DNA of 64,000 nucleotides from JADJSS01 sp964490845 (GCA_964490845.1 CAZBED010000001.1:372001-436000), one strand, 5' to 3'; shown: positions 17,037 through 27,053, numbered from the stretch's first letter. Notes: generated by a model not told the origin, from the sequence alone. Program-made: numbers and translations.

Positions 17037-18055
17037 TTTACATCCTTTACACACCTGAATCCTGTGTGTTCCAAACCGGTTTCAGGAGTTGTTTTCATTC
17101 TCGCAGATACTCTGAAACCGGAACAATAGCTGTCATTACACAAAAAAGAACCGCCTCTGATAACTTTTTCCGCTGGCTGCTCAATTTTCATCTTTTCTAT
17201 TTGCCGGTCATCAACAGCTATATTAAAGATATTATTTTTTTGGCAATACTCATAACTATCTTTTACATACCAATCCTCGCACCACTCCCATACATTGCCG
17301 GCCATGTCATATAAACCAAAGCCATTCGGCGCATAAGATCTCACCGGAGCAGCCCGTTCATACTTATCCCTTCTACTGTTCATGTAAGGAAAATCTCCAT
17401 TCCAGCTGTTGCATTTCGGAGTTCCGGCATTTACCGCCTCATCTCCCCATGAATAAATTTTATCAGACAGACCACCCCTTGCCGCATATTCCCATTCCAC
17501 CTCCGTAGGCAATCTTTTTCCGGACCATTTACAGTATTCCTGAGCGTCATACCAGGATATATGAACCACCGGGAATTTTTCCCTGCCCAAAATGGACGAT
17601 TCCGGTCCCTGAGGATGTTTCCAGTTCGCACCTTCCACAAATTTCCACCACTTATTCGGATTTGCTTCCTCTCCGGGTTTTAAGGGATTAAAAACAAGAG
17701 CACCTGCTTTCTGAAAAACAGTTTTACCCTGTTCATCCAGATATTCAAAATCTTTTTCGGCGGTGGTTATATAGCCGGTAGCATCCGTAAATTTTTTGAA
17801 CTGTTCATTCGTCACTTCCGTCTCATCCATCCAAAAATTATTGACCTTCATTTTATGCACAGGCAGTTCATCTTCCCTTGCCTGTTCATTGTTACCACCC
17901 ATTTCAAACTCTCCACCGTGAATTAACACCATGCCGTCTTTTTTTATGACTCCGGACGTTGAATTAGCCTGACAGGAAATAAACAATACGGAAAAGCAAT
18001 AGAACATGAGCCTAATTCCATAAAATTTTAAACCACGATATGCAGGATGCAACAT
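17033..18055 (-). CDS. Formylglycine-generating enzyme (sulfatase activator), lipoprotein
   Basis: About 340 residues from the ATG at 18055. FGE/SUMF1 enzymes oxidise a cysteine in CxPxR motifs of sulfatases to formylglycine. The copper-binding cysteine pair of true FGEs is present in GGSFLCNDSYCSGFR, near residues 306 and 311, whereas many SUMF1-fold homologues lack it. WMDETEVTNEQF, WEYAARGG and NGFGLYDMAGNVWEW are family motifs. A signal peptide ending in the lipobox LFISC predicts a periplasmic or outer-membrane lipoprotein. It starts 11 bases after the sulfatase stop and overlaps the next gene by 4 bases. A TTG at 18064 is an alternative start. Confidence 0.88.
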   Translation of the reverse strand: MLHPAYRGLKFYGIRLMFYCFSVLFISCQANSTSGVIKKDGMVLIHGGEFEMGGNNEQAREDELPVHKMKVNNFWMDETEVTNEQFKKFTDATGYITTAEKDFEYLDEQGKTVFQKAGALVFNPLKPGEEANPNKWWKFVEGANWKHPQGPESSILGREKFPVVHISWYDAQEYCKWSGKRLPTEVEWEYAARGGLSDKIYSWGDEAVNAGTPKCNSWNGDFPYMNSRRDKYERAAPVRSYAPNGFGLYDMAGNVWEWCEDWYVKDSYEYCQKNNIFNIAVDDRQIEKMKIEQPAEKVIRGGSFLCNDSYCSGFRVSARMKTTPETGLEHTGFRCVKDVK

Positions 18056-18065
18056 AAGCAACAAA

Positions 18066-19703
18066 TTAGGTGGGGAACAGGTATTCTACACCGTCAATGA
18101 TAAAACGATGATCCATCAGACGCGGCCATAATGGCTTTTTAGGAAGTGTCAGTTCCCAATCTTCAATATCTTTGGTCAATTCCTTCACTTTATCAGGCAT
18201 GATGAGGCTGAGGTTATTTTTTTCTCCGATATCCGTTTTCAGGTTATACAGCTCCACCCATTTATCCCGGGAACTGAAAATTAATTTGTAATCCCCTTTT
18301 ATAACTGCATGTATGTGATCCGCCCGCCAAAACAGTTTATCATGCGGAACGCCCGTGTTTTCACCGGAGAGATACGGAAACAGATTTACGCCGTCATACA
18401 CCCGGTCTATCGATAAGTTAATATTGCAAATGGCGGCTACGGTTGAAAAAATATCCAGTGATATCACCGGCTGATTGTAGGTTGTATTTTCAGGCAAATG
18501 ATTTTTCCATTTAAATATAAAAGGAACCTTGATACCGCCTTCAAACTCTGTCAGCTTTCCGCCCTTCAGGGGGTCGCTGGTGGCTATTTGGGCATAGGTG
18601 GCCGGGCCGTTATCACTCAAAAAAACAATCATCGTATTTTCATCTAATTTCAGGTCCTTTACTTTTTGCTGAATAGCACCTACCGCATTATCCATGGAAC
18701 GGATAATTGCATTATAGACCGCCTTACCTTTGTCTTTGGTATTGTAATATTCTCTGGCAAATAAATCCAGTTGTGCCTGATAAGGCTCATGAGGCGCGGT
18801 AAAGGGTATATACAAAAAGAAGGGTTTGTCTTTATTTTTTTCGATAAACTGTATGGAACGGTCACGAATCGCATCCGTGAGGTATTGTTCTTCATGTTTA
18901 ATCTTCTTATTATTTTCATAAATCATGGCATCGTCTTTTCTTGCCATCTGCCACTGGTATTTTGCTTCAAAATTTGTTCTCCGGTAATTGACAATATTAT
19001 CTTCAAATTCCTTTTCTGCATACAAGGTAAAAGCGCCGTAACAGCCATACTGGTAATCAAACCCGCATTTATTGGGGATATTGAGTTCGGGATTTTTCCC
19101 TAAATGCCATTTACCGATAATACCGGTAGTATAGTTATATTTTTTCAACAGTTCCGCCAGCGTGATTTCAGAAGGCGGAATTCCCTGTTTGACAATTTCC
19201 CATTCTCTGGGATAATGCGGTTTGGTCACGACCACCCACGAACTGTCCTTTTCCGAAAAATATTTGCCGGTAAAATATTCTATCAGGTTGGTGGGATAAA
19301 ACTCCATCTGCTGCGTTTCAAACCCGCAGCGCTGCTGATAACGGCCGGTGAGGATACCGCACCTTGAGGGAGCACAAATCGGAGAAGATACATACCCCTT
19401 GGTACACTTCACCCCTTCTTTTGCCAAATCATCAATAAAGGGTGTTTGCACCGAGGAATTGCCGTAACAGCTTACGTCATTGAGACCCAGATCATCTGCC
19501 ACAATTAAAATGATATTGGGTGTTTTGGATGTATTGGAAACCGTTGCCGACAGAAATTCTTTTTTTCCTGCCAGCAGGTTTTTATCCCATTTGATTCTCC
19601 ACTTAATGGCCCCGGTGGACAGCGGATAACAAGACACAAAAAAGATACCTACTATTAAAGAAACGATAACAGGACGCTTTGATTTCATAGCCGGTTTTCT
19701 CAT
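18066..19703 (-). CDS. Sulfatase, type I (formylglycine), lipoprotein
   Basis: 545 residues. The catalytic motif CAPSR lies at residues 110-114 within SSPICAPSRCGILTGR, so Cys110 would be converted to formylglycine. Metal ligands D70 and D71 in ILIVADDLG and a DNGP motif further on complete the alkaline-phosphatase-like active site. A lipoprotein signal ending in FFVSC places it outside the inner membrane. It should release sulfate from a sulfated glycan or similar ester; the substrate cannot be predicted. It is first in an operon with its probable activating enzyme. Confidence 0.92.
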   Translation of the reverse strand: MRKPAMKSKRPVIVSLIVGIFFVSCYPLSTGAIKWRIKWDKNLLAGKKEFLSATVSNTSKTPNIILIVADDLGLNDVSCYGNSSVQTPFIDDLAKEGVKCTKGYVSSPICAPSRCGILTGRYQQRCGFETQQMEFYPTNLIEYFTGKYFSEKDSSWVVVTKPHYPREWEIVKQGIPPSEITLAELLKKYNYTTGIIGKWHLGKNPELNIPNKCGFDYQYGCYGAFTLYAEKEFEDNIVNYRRTNFEAKYQWQMARKDDAMIYENNKKIKHEEQYLTDAIRDRSIQFIEKNKDKPFFLYIPFTAPHEPYQAQLDLFAREYYNTKDKGKAVYNAIIRSMDNAVGAIQQKVKDLKLDENTMIVFLSDNGPATYAQIATSDPLKGGKLTEFEGGIKVPFIFKWKNHLPENTTYNQPVISLDIFSTVAAICNINLSIDRVYDGVNLFPYLSGENTGVPHDKLFWRADHIHAVIKGDYKLIFSSRDKWVELYNLKTDIGEKNNLSLIMPDKVKELTKDIEDWELTLPKKPLWPRLMDHRFIIDGVEYLFPT

Positions 19704-19712
19704 ATTATTTTG

Positions 19713-19720
19713 TATCTTTA
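19713..19720 (+). promoter_or_regulatory. -7 promoter box of the TrhA gene
   Basis: TATCTTTA is one mismatch from TAnnTTTG and lies 18 bases before the ATG, giving a leader of about 13 nt. Confidence 0.45.
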
Positions 19721-19738
19721 ATTCCCTAAATATACTTC

Positions 19739-20362
19739 ATGAAAATTGAAATAAAAAAGGAAATTGCCAACAGTATAACGCATGGAATAGGAATATTATT
19801 TTTCCTCATTGCCACTCCTTTCTTATTACATAAAGCTTTTCAGGTTAAAACCATTTATCTGGTCGCATGTATTGTATTCAGCGTCGGTCTGATTATGGTA
19901 TATGCCTCATCCACCATATATCACGCCATACAAAAAGAGAAGCTGAAAAAGAAACTCAGAGTATTAGACCATATTAGTATTTACATGTTAATTGGCGGAA
20001 GTTATACGCCTTATATCGCCAAGTATCTCACCAATCCTAAAGCCGGTACTTTTTTAATGATACTGTGGAGTATCATCGCAGTGGGGGTATTATTAAAATT
20101 CTTCTTTACCGGAAAATATGATTTCATTTCCACCCTGAGTTACCTTGCGCTGGGATGGATGGCTGTATTCATCATCAAACCGATGATACAGGGTATGCCC
20201 ACTCATGTAATGTGGCTTTTGATTGCCGGCGGCCTGAGTTACTCTCTTGGAGTAATCTTCTATGCTTGGAAAAAATTTACTTATCATCATGCCGTATGGC
20301 ATTGCTTTGTTCTGGGTGGCAGTATTACACACTTTTATGGCGTGTGGTACTCCTTAAATTAA
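19739..20362 (+). CDS. Hemolysin III / TrhA family membrane protein
   Basis: 207 residues with seven predicted membrane helices, the PAQR-like fold. The family motif SSTIYHAI, the nearby LDHISIYMLIGGSYTPY and the C-terminal HHAVWHCFVLGGSITHFYG hold the conserved metal-binding histidines. Despite the hemolysin name, bacterial TrhA proteins are mostly linked to membrane homeostasis. It is transcribed divergently from the sulfatase operon. Confidence 0.9.
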   Translation: MKIEIKKEIANSITHGIGILFFLIATPFLLHKAFQVKTIYLVACIVFSVGLIMVYASSTIYHAIQKEKLKKKLRVLDHISIYMLIGGSYTPYIAKYLTNPKAGTFLMILWSIIAVGVLLKFFFTGKYDFISTLSYLALGWMAVFIIKPMIQGMPTHVMWLLIAGGLSYSLGVIFYAWKKFTYHHAVWHCFVLGGSITHFYGVWYSLN

Positions 20363-20397
20363 TCCCTCCCGTGCCTATTAATCCATTTACAATTTAG

Positions 20398-20405
20398 TAC
20401 TTTTG
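20398..20405 (+). promoter_or_regulatory. -7 promoter box abutting a start codon
   Basis: TACTTTTG matches TAnnTTTG and ends three bases before the ATG at 20409. The predicted start site falls on or next to the start codon, so the mRNA may be leaderless. Confidence 0.5.
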
Positions 20406-20408
20406 TGT

Positions 20409-21779
20409 ATGCACAAAAATGCCGATAAGGGCGTCTACACTTACCTGTTGTCAGATTATTTTGCGGCACTTGCCGGCTGGTGCAGTTTTTTTATTTTCCG
20501 TAAAATTTACATTGAACATATCACATTAAGCGCAGATGAACTGATTAATGACAAAAAATTCCTGTTTGGTATTTTCTTTATTCCCGTTTTCTGGATTATC
20601 TATTATTTTTTTTCAAACACCTATACCAGGATGCTGAAAAAATCAAGGCTACAGGAAATCTATAAGACCGCTTTGCAATCATTAGTTGGTGGCATCATTC
20701 TTTTCTTCAGCCTGATGTTAAACGACCTCATTCAGGGATACAAAGATTATTATTACCTATTCTTCGGATTTATCGTTTTACATTTTCTCTGTACCGTGGT
20801 ATTCAGATTAAGCATATTAACCCTCCTGAAAACCCAAATCGCCATGGGAAAAATATACATTCCTACGCTTTTAATCGGGACAAGAGAAAACTGTGAACGC
20901 ATCGAACTGGAAATCAGCACCTCTAAAATCAGGCTGCCCTATCGGATTGTCCAGAAACAGGAAATGAACAATGGAAACATGCCCATTCATCCGGTTACAA
21001 CCTATTATGAGGATGTTATCCTTGCGTTGGGAAGTGTATCAACACAACTCATGGAAAGCACTATCATAACTTTTCTGAATCAGGGTAAGACAGTGCAGAT
21101 ATTGCCGGACGAACTGGATATCCTGTCCGGAAAATTTAAAACACAAAGCATTTTCGGTTCGCCTTTAATTGAAATTCCTACCGAACTGATACAACCCTGG
21201 CAGCGGGTAGCCAAACGCGGTATTGATATAGTGATTTCTTTTTCCGGATTGCTGTTTTTAGCTCCGCTGCTGATTGCAATTGGATGGAAAGTCAGAAAGT
21301 CATCCGCCGGGCCCGTTTTCTTCAGGCAGGAAAGAGTGGGGCTAAACGGAAAATTATTTTCTATCATCAAGTTCCGCTCAATGGTACTGAATGCGGAAAA
21401 TGGCACTCCTCAATTATCTTCTGAAAACGATGAGCGCATCACCCCTTTTGGCAAGTTTATCCGAAAATACCGGATAGATGAATTGCCGCAACTATGGAAT
21501 GTACTGAAAGGAGAAATGAGCCTCGTAGGTCCTCGCCCGGAACGGAAATATTTCATTGACCGGATTATACAAACGGCCCCGCAATACCAGCTCTTACATC
21601 GTGTAAAACCGGGTATCACTTCGCTGGGTATGGTAAAATTCGGCTACGCCTCCAACCTACCCGAAATGCTGCAACGCATGCGGTATGATTTGCTGTACAT
21701 CGAAAATATTTCTCTGCTGATGGACATCAAAATTTTGATTTATACCGTCTTGATTTTGTGGAAAGGCAAAGGAAAATAA
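20409..21779 (+). CDS. Polyprenyl glycosylphosphotransferase (initiating sugar transferase)
   Basis: About 456 residues from the ATG at 20409. Four to five N-terminal membrane helices and a central soluble region precede the C-terminal bacterial sugar transferase domain: QRVAKRGIDIVISFSGLLFL, then FFRQERVGLNGKLFSIIKFR, RIDELPQLWNVLKGEMSLVG and PRPE. Such enzymes move a sugar phosphate from a UDP-sugar to undecaprenyl phosphate and start assembly of exopolysaccharide or O-glycans. No other polysaccharide genes adjoin it. An in-frame TTG at 20403 is a possible but weaker start. Confidence 0.9.
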   Translation: MHKNADKGVYTYLLSDYFAALAGWCSFFIFRKIYIEHITLSADELINDKKFLFGIFFIPVFWIIYYFFSNTYTRMLKKSRLQEIYKTALQSLVGGIILFFSLMLNDLIQGYKDYYYLFFGFIVLHFLCTVVFRLSILTLLKTQIAMGKIYIPTLLIGTRENCERIELEISTSKIRLPYRIVQKQEMNNGNMPIHPVTTYYEDVILALGSVSTQLMESTIITFLNQGKTVQILPDELDILSGKFKTQSIFGSPLIEIPTELIQPWQRVAKRGIDIVISFSGLLFLAPLLIAIGWKVRKSSAGPVFFRQERVGLNGKLFSIIKFRSMVLNAENGTPQLSSENDERITPFGKFIRKYRIDELPQLWNVLKGEMSLVGPRPERKYFIDRIIQTAPQYQLLHRVKPGITSLGMVKFGYASNLPEMLQRMRYDLLYIENISLLMDIKILIYTVLILWKGKGK

Positions 21780-21798
21780 GAAAGGATGCAATCAATCC

Positions 21799-24264
21799 TC
21801 AATAACAATCGACATCTACTACAACTCTTAATTGTTTGAAACTTTGGAACTGGTACAGCGCTGAAACCGCCTGTTCTATATCTTTTTTGACTGCCGCCAG
21901 TTCTTTGTGGCTCCGTGGTATTTTTATCAGAATATCGCGGAGATACAGATTATTTATTTTCTGGATAATCGGTGCGTTCGGACCAACCACCCAACCGTGA
22001 TACCTGGCATTCAGATAATCAGAAATTTTATTTGCGGCTTCTATGGTGGTCTTCATTTCTTTATGTTTCACCGTCAGTTGTATCAGCCTGGAGTATGGCG
22101 GATAACTGAACTGTTGCCTTTCCAGCAGTTGCTGCTTATAAAAATCTTCGTAGCTGTTATTCAGAATATAATCCGCCATGACATGATGGATATTGCCAAT
22201 CTGTATAAATACCTTCCCGCGCTTGCCTCTTCTGCCTGCACGGCCGCTTACCTGCAACAGCAACTGATACGCCCGCTCCATCGCCCGAAAATCCGGATAA
22301 AATAACAAGGCATCAGCATTCAATACACCAACCATACTGACATTTACAAAATCCAGCCCTTTTGTCACCATCTGTGTACCGACTAAAATATCAAATGCCC
22401 CGTCTTCAAATGCTTCAATTATCTTCTCATGTCCTTTTTTGGTACGTACGGTATCGTAATCCATCCTGCCAATGCTGGCATTCGGAAACATAGTTTTTAA
22501 ATCTTCCTCGATGCGTTCGGTGCCAAGTCCTTTCTGCTGCATCTCGTGTGAACCGCAGGCTTTGCAGGCATTGACGACCGTCTGCGTATAACCACAGTAA
22601 TGGCAACGAAGGTCATTTGTGAACTTGTGATAAGTCAGGCTTACATCACAATTCTGACACATCGGAATCCAGTTACAGCTATTGCATGCAAGATAGGGTG
22701 CATATCCTCTCCTGTTCTGAAAAAGTATGACCTGCTCTTTATTATTCAATGCCTGTTGGATTTCATCCCGAAGTATAAAAGTGATACCTGAAACTATCTG
22801 CTTCTTTTTGGTTGCCTCCGTCAGGCTGATGAAATTTATTTCGGGTAACTGAATATCGCCATATCGATTACAAAGTTTCACCAATCCGTATTTTCCGGTT
22901 TTCGCATTTGCATAACTTTCTATACTTGGCGTTGCGGTACCCAATATTACTTTCGCATCAAACTGCCTGGCCAAATAAATGGCCGCATCACGGCCTTGGT
23001 AGCGGGGGGCAGGATCATACTGCTTGTAGGAGGTGTCGTGCTCTTCGTCTACAATTACCAATCCGATATCCTGAAACGGCAGGAATACGGCAGAACGTGC
23101 GCCCAATACAACTTTCGTTTCGCCACTCAGCACTTTATTCCAGATTTCCACCCGTTCGGCGTTGTTGAACTTTGAATGATATACTGCAACAGAACCGATT
23201 ATTTTTTCTATCCGTTGAATCAGCTGAGCAGTCAACGCAATTTCCGGCAGCAGGTACAATACCTGTTTACCTTTTTGCAGTTGCTCTTTTATCAGATCAA
23301 TATACACTAATGTCTTCCCGCTGGAAGTGATACCATGCAGCAATACTACTTCCTTTGTTTTAAAATGACTGTTGATTTCCTGAAGCGCCGTATGCTGTTC
23401 CACAGACAACTCATATCTGGTTAATTCATCCGATTCAGCCTTTCCAATCCTGTCTACTACCCGTTCTTCAGACACAAATATTTCTTTATTGAGTAAAGAC
23501 TTCAGCACTTCGGAAGAAACAGCCGCTTTCTTTATCAATTCTGATTTCTTTACCTGTTGATTTTTCTTGAACAATTCCATAAATGCCAGCAGAACAGCTT
23601 CCTGTTTGGGGTATTTCACCACCAGATCAAACGCCTCTTTAGATGGTATTCCTTTGGCATTATACTTATCGCCCAATACGAAGAATGTATCCGTTTTAGG
23701 AGTATATTTTTCATGCAGCGTTTCTTTTACATAAATTACTTTTTTTTGGAGCAAACTTTTTATGGGTTTACTGACGGTTTGTTTTTGCAGAATCTGTGTA
23801 ATATCTTTTACGGTAATAGCTTCCTGATGATTTAATGCTTCCGCAATCATATACTCATCGTCCGGAAGGTCCAGTATATCCATCTCAGCATATGGGTTTT
23901 TAACGAAATATGTCTCAGAGTCCAGTTTAAAATACGCCGGTAAAGCCGCCTGCATCACTTCTCCGAGCGTGCACATATAATACGACGCCAGCCATTCCCA
24001 GAATTTCAACTGTACTAAACCAACAATAGGCTGTTCATCCATGACAGACAGTATTGGCTTGGCAACATATTCAGTCGGGAACTGATGGTCAATGGAATGC
24101 ACCAAAGCAGCATACAATTTTTGCCTCCCGAACTGCACTTCCACCCTGCATCCGGTTTTTATTTGCCCGGTTAAATATTCCGGGACGGCATATGTATATA
24201 ATTTAGGCAATGCCAGAGGCAGGATGACCTGTACAAATTGCTTATATGTATGCTGTGTATCCAA
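21799..24264 (-). CDS. priA: Replication restart helicase PriA (primosomal protein N')
   Basis: PriA remodels stalled forks and loads the replicative helicase. Walker A GITSSGKT, the DEEH box in VIVDEEHDTSY, and paired zinc-binding cysteines (CNSCNWIPMCQNC, CHYCGY, CKACGS) are all present, followed by QVSGRAGRRGKRG. Start choice is uncertain: an ATG at 24381 gives 860 residues but overlaps the divergent DinB-type gene by 22 bases and adds about 39 residues unlike PriA. The TTG at 24264 gives 821 residues beginning just before QFVQVILPLALP and is preferred. It ends 20 bases from the convergent sugar transferase gene. Confidence 0.93.
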   Translation of the reverse strand: MDTQHTYKQFVQVILPLALPKLYTYAVPEYLTGQIKTGCRVEVQFGRQKLYAALVHSIDHQFPTEYVAKPILSVMDEQPIVGLVQLKFWEWLASYYMCTLGEVMQAALPAYFKLDSETYFVKNPYAEMDILDLPDDEYMIAEALNHQEAITVKDITQILQKQTVSKPIKSLLQKKVIYVKETLHEKYTPKTDTFFVLGDKYNAKGIPSKEAFDLVVKYPKQEAVLLAFMELFKKNQQVKKSELIKKAAVSSEVLKSLLNKEIFVSEERVVDRIGKAESDELTRYELSVEQHTALQEINSHFKTKEVVLLHGITSSGKTLVYIDLIKEQLQKGKQVLYLLPEIALTAQLIQRIEKIIGSVAVYHSKFNNAERVEIWNKVLSGETKVVLGARSAVFLPFQDIGLVIVDEEHDTSYKQYDPAPRYQGRDAAIYLARQFDAKVILGTATPSIESYANAKTGKYGLVKLCNRYGDIQLPEINFISLTEATKKKQIVSGITFILRDEIQQALNNKEQVILFQNRRGYAPYLACNSCNWIPMCQNCDVSLTYHKFTNDLRCHYCGYTQTVVNACKACGSHEMQQKGLGTERIEEDLKTMFPNASIGRMDYDTVRTKKGHEKIIEAFEDGAFDILVGTQMVTKGLDFVNVSMVGVLNADALLFYPDFRAMERAYQLLLQVSGRAGRRGKRGKVFIQIGNIHHVMADYILNNSYEDFYKQQLLERQQFSYPPYSRLIQLTVKHKEMKTTIEAANKISDYLNARYHGWVVGPNAPIIQKINNLYLRDILIKIPRSHKELAAVKKDIEQAVSALYQFQSFKQLRVVVDVDCY

Positions 24265-24359
24265 AGAATACTGTCCGATTACCGATTTAAGAATTGCATA
24301 ACCTGATTCATCTCCTCTTTTTGTGAGCGAGTGTGTATTTTTAATACAATTACTCTGCA

Positions 24360-24893
24360 ATGATAACAAAAATGAACTCAAAAGAAGATATCAAAGAAAC
24401 GCTTACTTCTATTTTTGATGAATTAACTGCATACCTGAAGACAGTAGACGACACCACTTTTAAAAAAAGTATAAACGGAAAATGGAGTATCGCCCAGAAT
24501 ACTGACCACCTGACTATATCTAATTTTATAACCAATCTTAGCCTCCGTGTACCCAAAGTGGTTTTAAAACAATTATACGCAACAAATAACCGGGCTAACC
24601 AGAATTATGACGAAGTAGTCTGGAAATATCAGCGTAGCCTGACAGGTGGCGCAAAAGCGACTTTTCCGTTCCAGCCTAAACTGAGCATAGTGCCTGTTCG
24701 TTTTTTAGTGGAGAAATTTTGGGGAAACTCCTGCAAAGAGCTATTGAAATCTCTGGACACCTGGACTGAAGAAGACCTCGATACCTATTTGATTCCACAT
24801 CCGATAATAGGAAAGATAACCGTGCGGGAATTATTATACTTTACCATTTACCATGTTCAGCACCATCTGAATACCATTAAATCTATACATTAG
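24360..24893 (+). CDS. DinB family protein (DinB_2)
   Basis: 177 residues. The pattern of a four-helix bundle with WSIAQNTDHL near residue 42 and YHVQHHLNTIK at the C-terminus gives the metal-binding histidine triad of DinB/YfiT proteins. Members are putative thiol-dependent metal enzymes; this one's substrate is unknown. A second Met four codons in is an alternative start. It is divergent from priA. Confidence 0.85.
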   Translation: MITKMNSKEDIKETLTSIFDELTAYLKTVDDTTFKKSINGKWSIAQNTDHLTISNFITNLSLRVPKVVLKQLYATNNRANQNYDEVVWKYQRSLTGGAKATFPFQPKLSIVPVRFLVEKFWGNSCKELLKSLDTWTEEDLDTYLIPHPIIGKITVRELLYFTIYHVQHHLNTIKSIH

Positions 24894-24900
24894 GATATAC

Positions 24901-24908
24901 TATCTTTG
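24901..24908 (+). promoter_or_regulatory. -7 promoter box of the TMTC-like gene
   Basis: TATCTTTG, an exact consensus match, lies 16 bases before the ATG at 24924; the leader would be about 11 nt. Confidence 0.65.
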
Positions 24909-24923
24909 TTGTAGTTTTATAAA

Positions 24924-27053
24924 ATGAAGAAATCAACTGCAGCCAAAAAATTGCCCGTAAAAGAAAAAACCGCTGAATCGGTAAAGCCTGCAACCATTTC
25001 ACCGGCATTTGATTATTCAAAATGGTTTCCGTGGATAGCAGCCTCCTTTGCTTTACTGCTCTACATCAATACACTCCAACACGGGTATGTACTGGATGAT
25101 GACACGGTGATGGCCAAAAATAGCATCGTCACCAAAGGCATCAAAGCTATTCCTGAAATCATGTCCACAGCCTACCGCAAAGGTGCCTGGGACCGGCAGG
25201 AAAGCCTTTATCGTCCGCTATCACTCATCTTTTTTGCAATAGAATGGCAGGCAGCACCCAATCAACCCATATTAGGCCACCTTATCAATATACTGTTATA
25301 TGCTCTTTGCATTTATCTGCTTTTTATGTTACTGCAGCAATGGATGCCGCAAAAACATCCGCTGGTTATCTTATCCGTAGTTTTTCTGTTTGCCGCACAT
25401 CCACTACACACGGAAGTGGTGGCAAATATCAAAAGCCGCGATGAAATTCTGGGGTTGTTATTTGCCATACTCTCTTTACATTTTTTCCATAAACATGCTG
25501 CCATACCATCTATAAAAAATTTGGTATTGGGCAGCAGTTGTTTCCTGCTGGCAATATTATCTAAAGAAAGCGCCATCACACTTTTTGCAGTCGTTCCATT
25601 ATCCATTTATTTCTTCCATACAGCAGACAGTAAAAGATTATCGATAATTATGGCGGCGCTATTACTGAGTGTTGCGGCCTATTTTATCCTGCGTAAGATG
25701 GCATTGGGCAGTTTAGTCAATTTCAACAAAATTGATGTACTGAATAACTCTCTGGCGGCAGCAGAAAATCCGGCGGACAGAATAGCTACAGCTATTATGC
25801 TTGTGGGGTATTACCTGTTGTTATTTATATTTCCGTATCCTCTGAGCTTTGATTATTCCCTGAATACCTTCCCGACCATCACCATAGGCGATTACAGATT
25901 TCTGCTCACGATGTTTTTTCTTATATTATTATTTTTTTATGTACTCAAGCATTTTAAAAAGAAAGACGCGGTTGCATTTGGTATCCTGTTTTTTGGTATC
26001 ACACTCTCCATCGTTTCCAATATTTTTCTGTTGATTGAAGCTACTCTTGCGGAACGGTTTTTATTCCTACCTTCATTAGGATTATGCCTTACCGTTATTT
26101 TACTGTTGGAAAAGTGGATACCTTTTTCTGCAGGTAAGAACACTTCCTTTAGCAATATTTTTCAGGAATATAAATGGGCTGTTGGGTTGTTGATTTCCCT
26201 CCTATTTGTTTTTTCTGTAAAAACGATAAGCAGAAATGCAGATTGGAAAAGCAACCTTACTTTATTTTCTGCCGACAAAGACCACAACCCCAAAAGCTAC
26301 AGAGCCTTATCTGCTTATGCTTTTGAACTGACCAAGCAGAAAATCATACCGCTGCCGGAAAACGACGCGGATAAGTTATTGAATTGCCGGGAAGCCATAA
26401 GCTATTTGAGTAAAAGCCTTGCTATTATTCCGGATAATTTTAAAGCCTGGAACCTGCTGGCTTATTGTCAGTCCCAGTTAAAAGACTATCCGCAGGTCGT
26501 TCAAGCCTTTGAGAACGGAATGCCATATTACAAAAATGAACCTGACAGAATAAAATTCTACATTATGGGAATTAACGCCTATTACTACACAGGCAATTAC
26601 ACCAAAGCTGTGGAAACGTGCCGTACCGCCCTGCAACTTGAACCCAACAATGCTGTTTTATTAAATTGTCTGGGTATGAGTTTAACGGAAACCAATCAAC
26701 GTCAGGAAGCTTTTGATGCATTAACCCAATCTGCACGGCTGGATAGTACAGAACCGGATGTATGGTACAATATCGGCAACTGGTATGCAAAAGGCGGTAA
26801 TTTTATTACAGCTATCGATAATTATGCAAAAACACTTCAGTTAGACAGCACTCATATTAATGCCATGAACAATACAGGAAATTGCTATGCCGTGCTGAAA
26901 CAATATGAAAAAGCGTTAGGCTATTTTGAGAAAATAGTACAACTGAATCCGGGCAATAAAGACGCCATCAGAAACATGGCGGCAACGTACTCCAATCTTG
27001 GGAATAAAGAAAAGGCGCAGGAACTAATAAATAAGCTGCAATCAATGCCGTAA
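24924..27053 (+). CDS. Multi-pass membrane protein with TPR tail, TMTC-like
   Basis: 709 residues. About ten membrane helices (residues 35-430) are followed by tetratricopeptide repeats (about 460-700; KAWNLLAYCQSQLKDYPQVV, PDVWYNIGNWYAKGGNFITA). An early acidic motif YVLDDDT (residues 56-61) and AHPLHTEVVANIKSRDE are the signatures of TMTC-type GT-C proteins, which in animals are O-mannosyltransferases. It may glycosylate exported proteins using a lipid-linked sugar (inference). A paralogue lies at 50811-52682. Its stop codon directly abuts that of the convergent peroxidase-like gene. Confidence 0.75.
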   Translation: MKKSTAAKKLPVKEKTAESVKPATISPAFDYSKWFPWIAASFALLLYINTLQHGYVLDDDTVMAKNSIVTKGIKAIPEIMSTAYRKGAWDRQESLYRPLSLIFFAIEWQAAPNQPILGHLINILLYALCIYLLFMLLQQWMPQKHPLVILSVVFLFAAHPLHTEVVANIKSRDEILGLLFAILSLHFFHKHAAIPSIKNLVLGSSCFLLAILSKESAITLFAVVPLSIYFFHTADSKRLSIIMAALLLSVAAYFILRKMALGSLVNFNKIDVLNNSLAAAENPADRIATAIMLVGYYLLLFIFPYPLSFDYSLNTFPTITIGDYRFLLTMFFLILLFFYVLKHFKKKDAVAFGILFFGITLSIVSNIFLLIEATLAERFLFLPSLGLCLTVILLLEKWIPFSAGKNTSFSNIFQEYKWAVGLLISLLFVFSVKTISRNADWKSNLTLFSADKDHNPKSYRALSAYAFELTKQKIIPLPENDADKLLNCREAISYLSKSLAIIPDNFKAWNLLAYCQSQLKDYPQVVQAFENGMPYYKNEPDRIKFYIMGINAYYYTGNYTKAVETCRTALQLEPNNAVLLNCLGMSLTETNQRQEAFDALTQSARLDSTEPDVWYNIGNWYAKGGNFITAIDNYAKTLQLDSTHINAMNNTGNCYAVLKQYEKALGYFEKIVQLNPGNKDAIRNMAATYSNLGNKEKAQELINKLQSMP

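Noticed and set aside
19739..20362. A hemolytic toxin (hemolysin III name)
   Set aside because: The seven-helix TrhA/PAQR-like architecture and housekeeping context argue for membrane homeostasis rather than a toxin.
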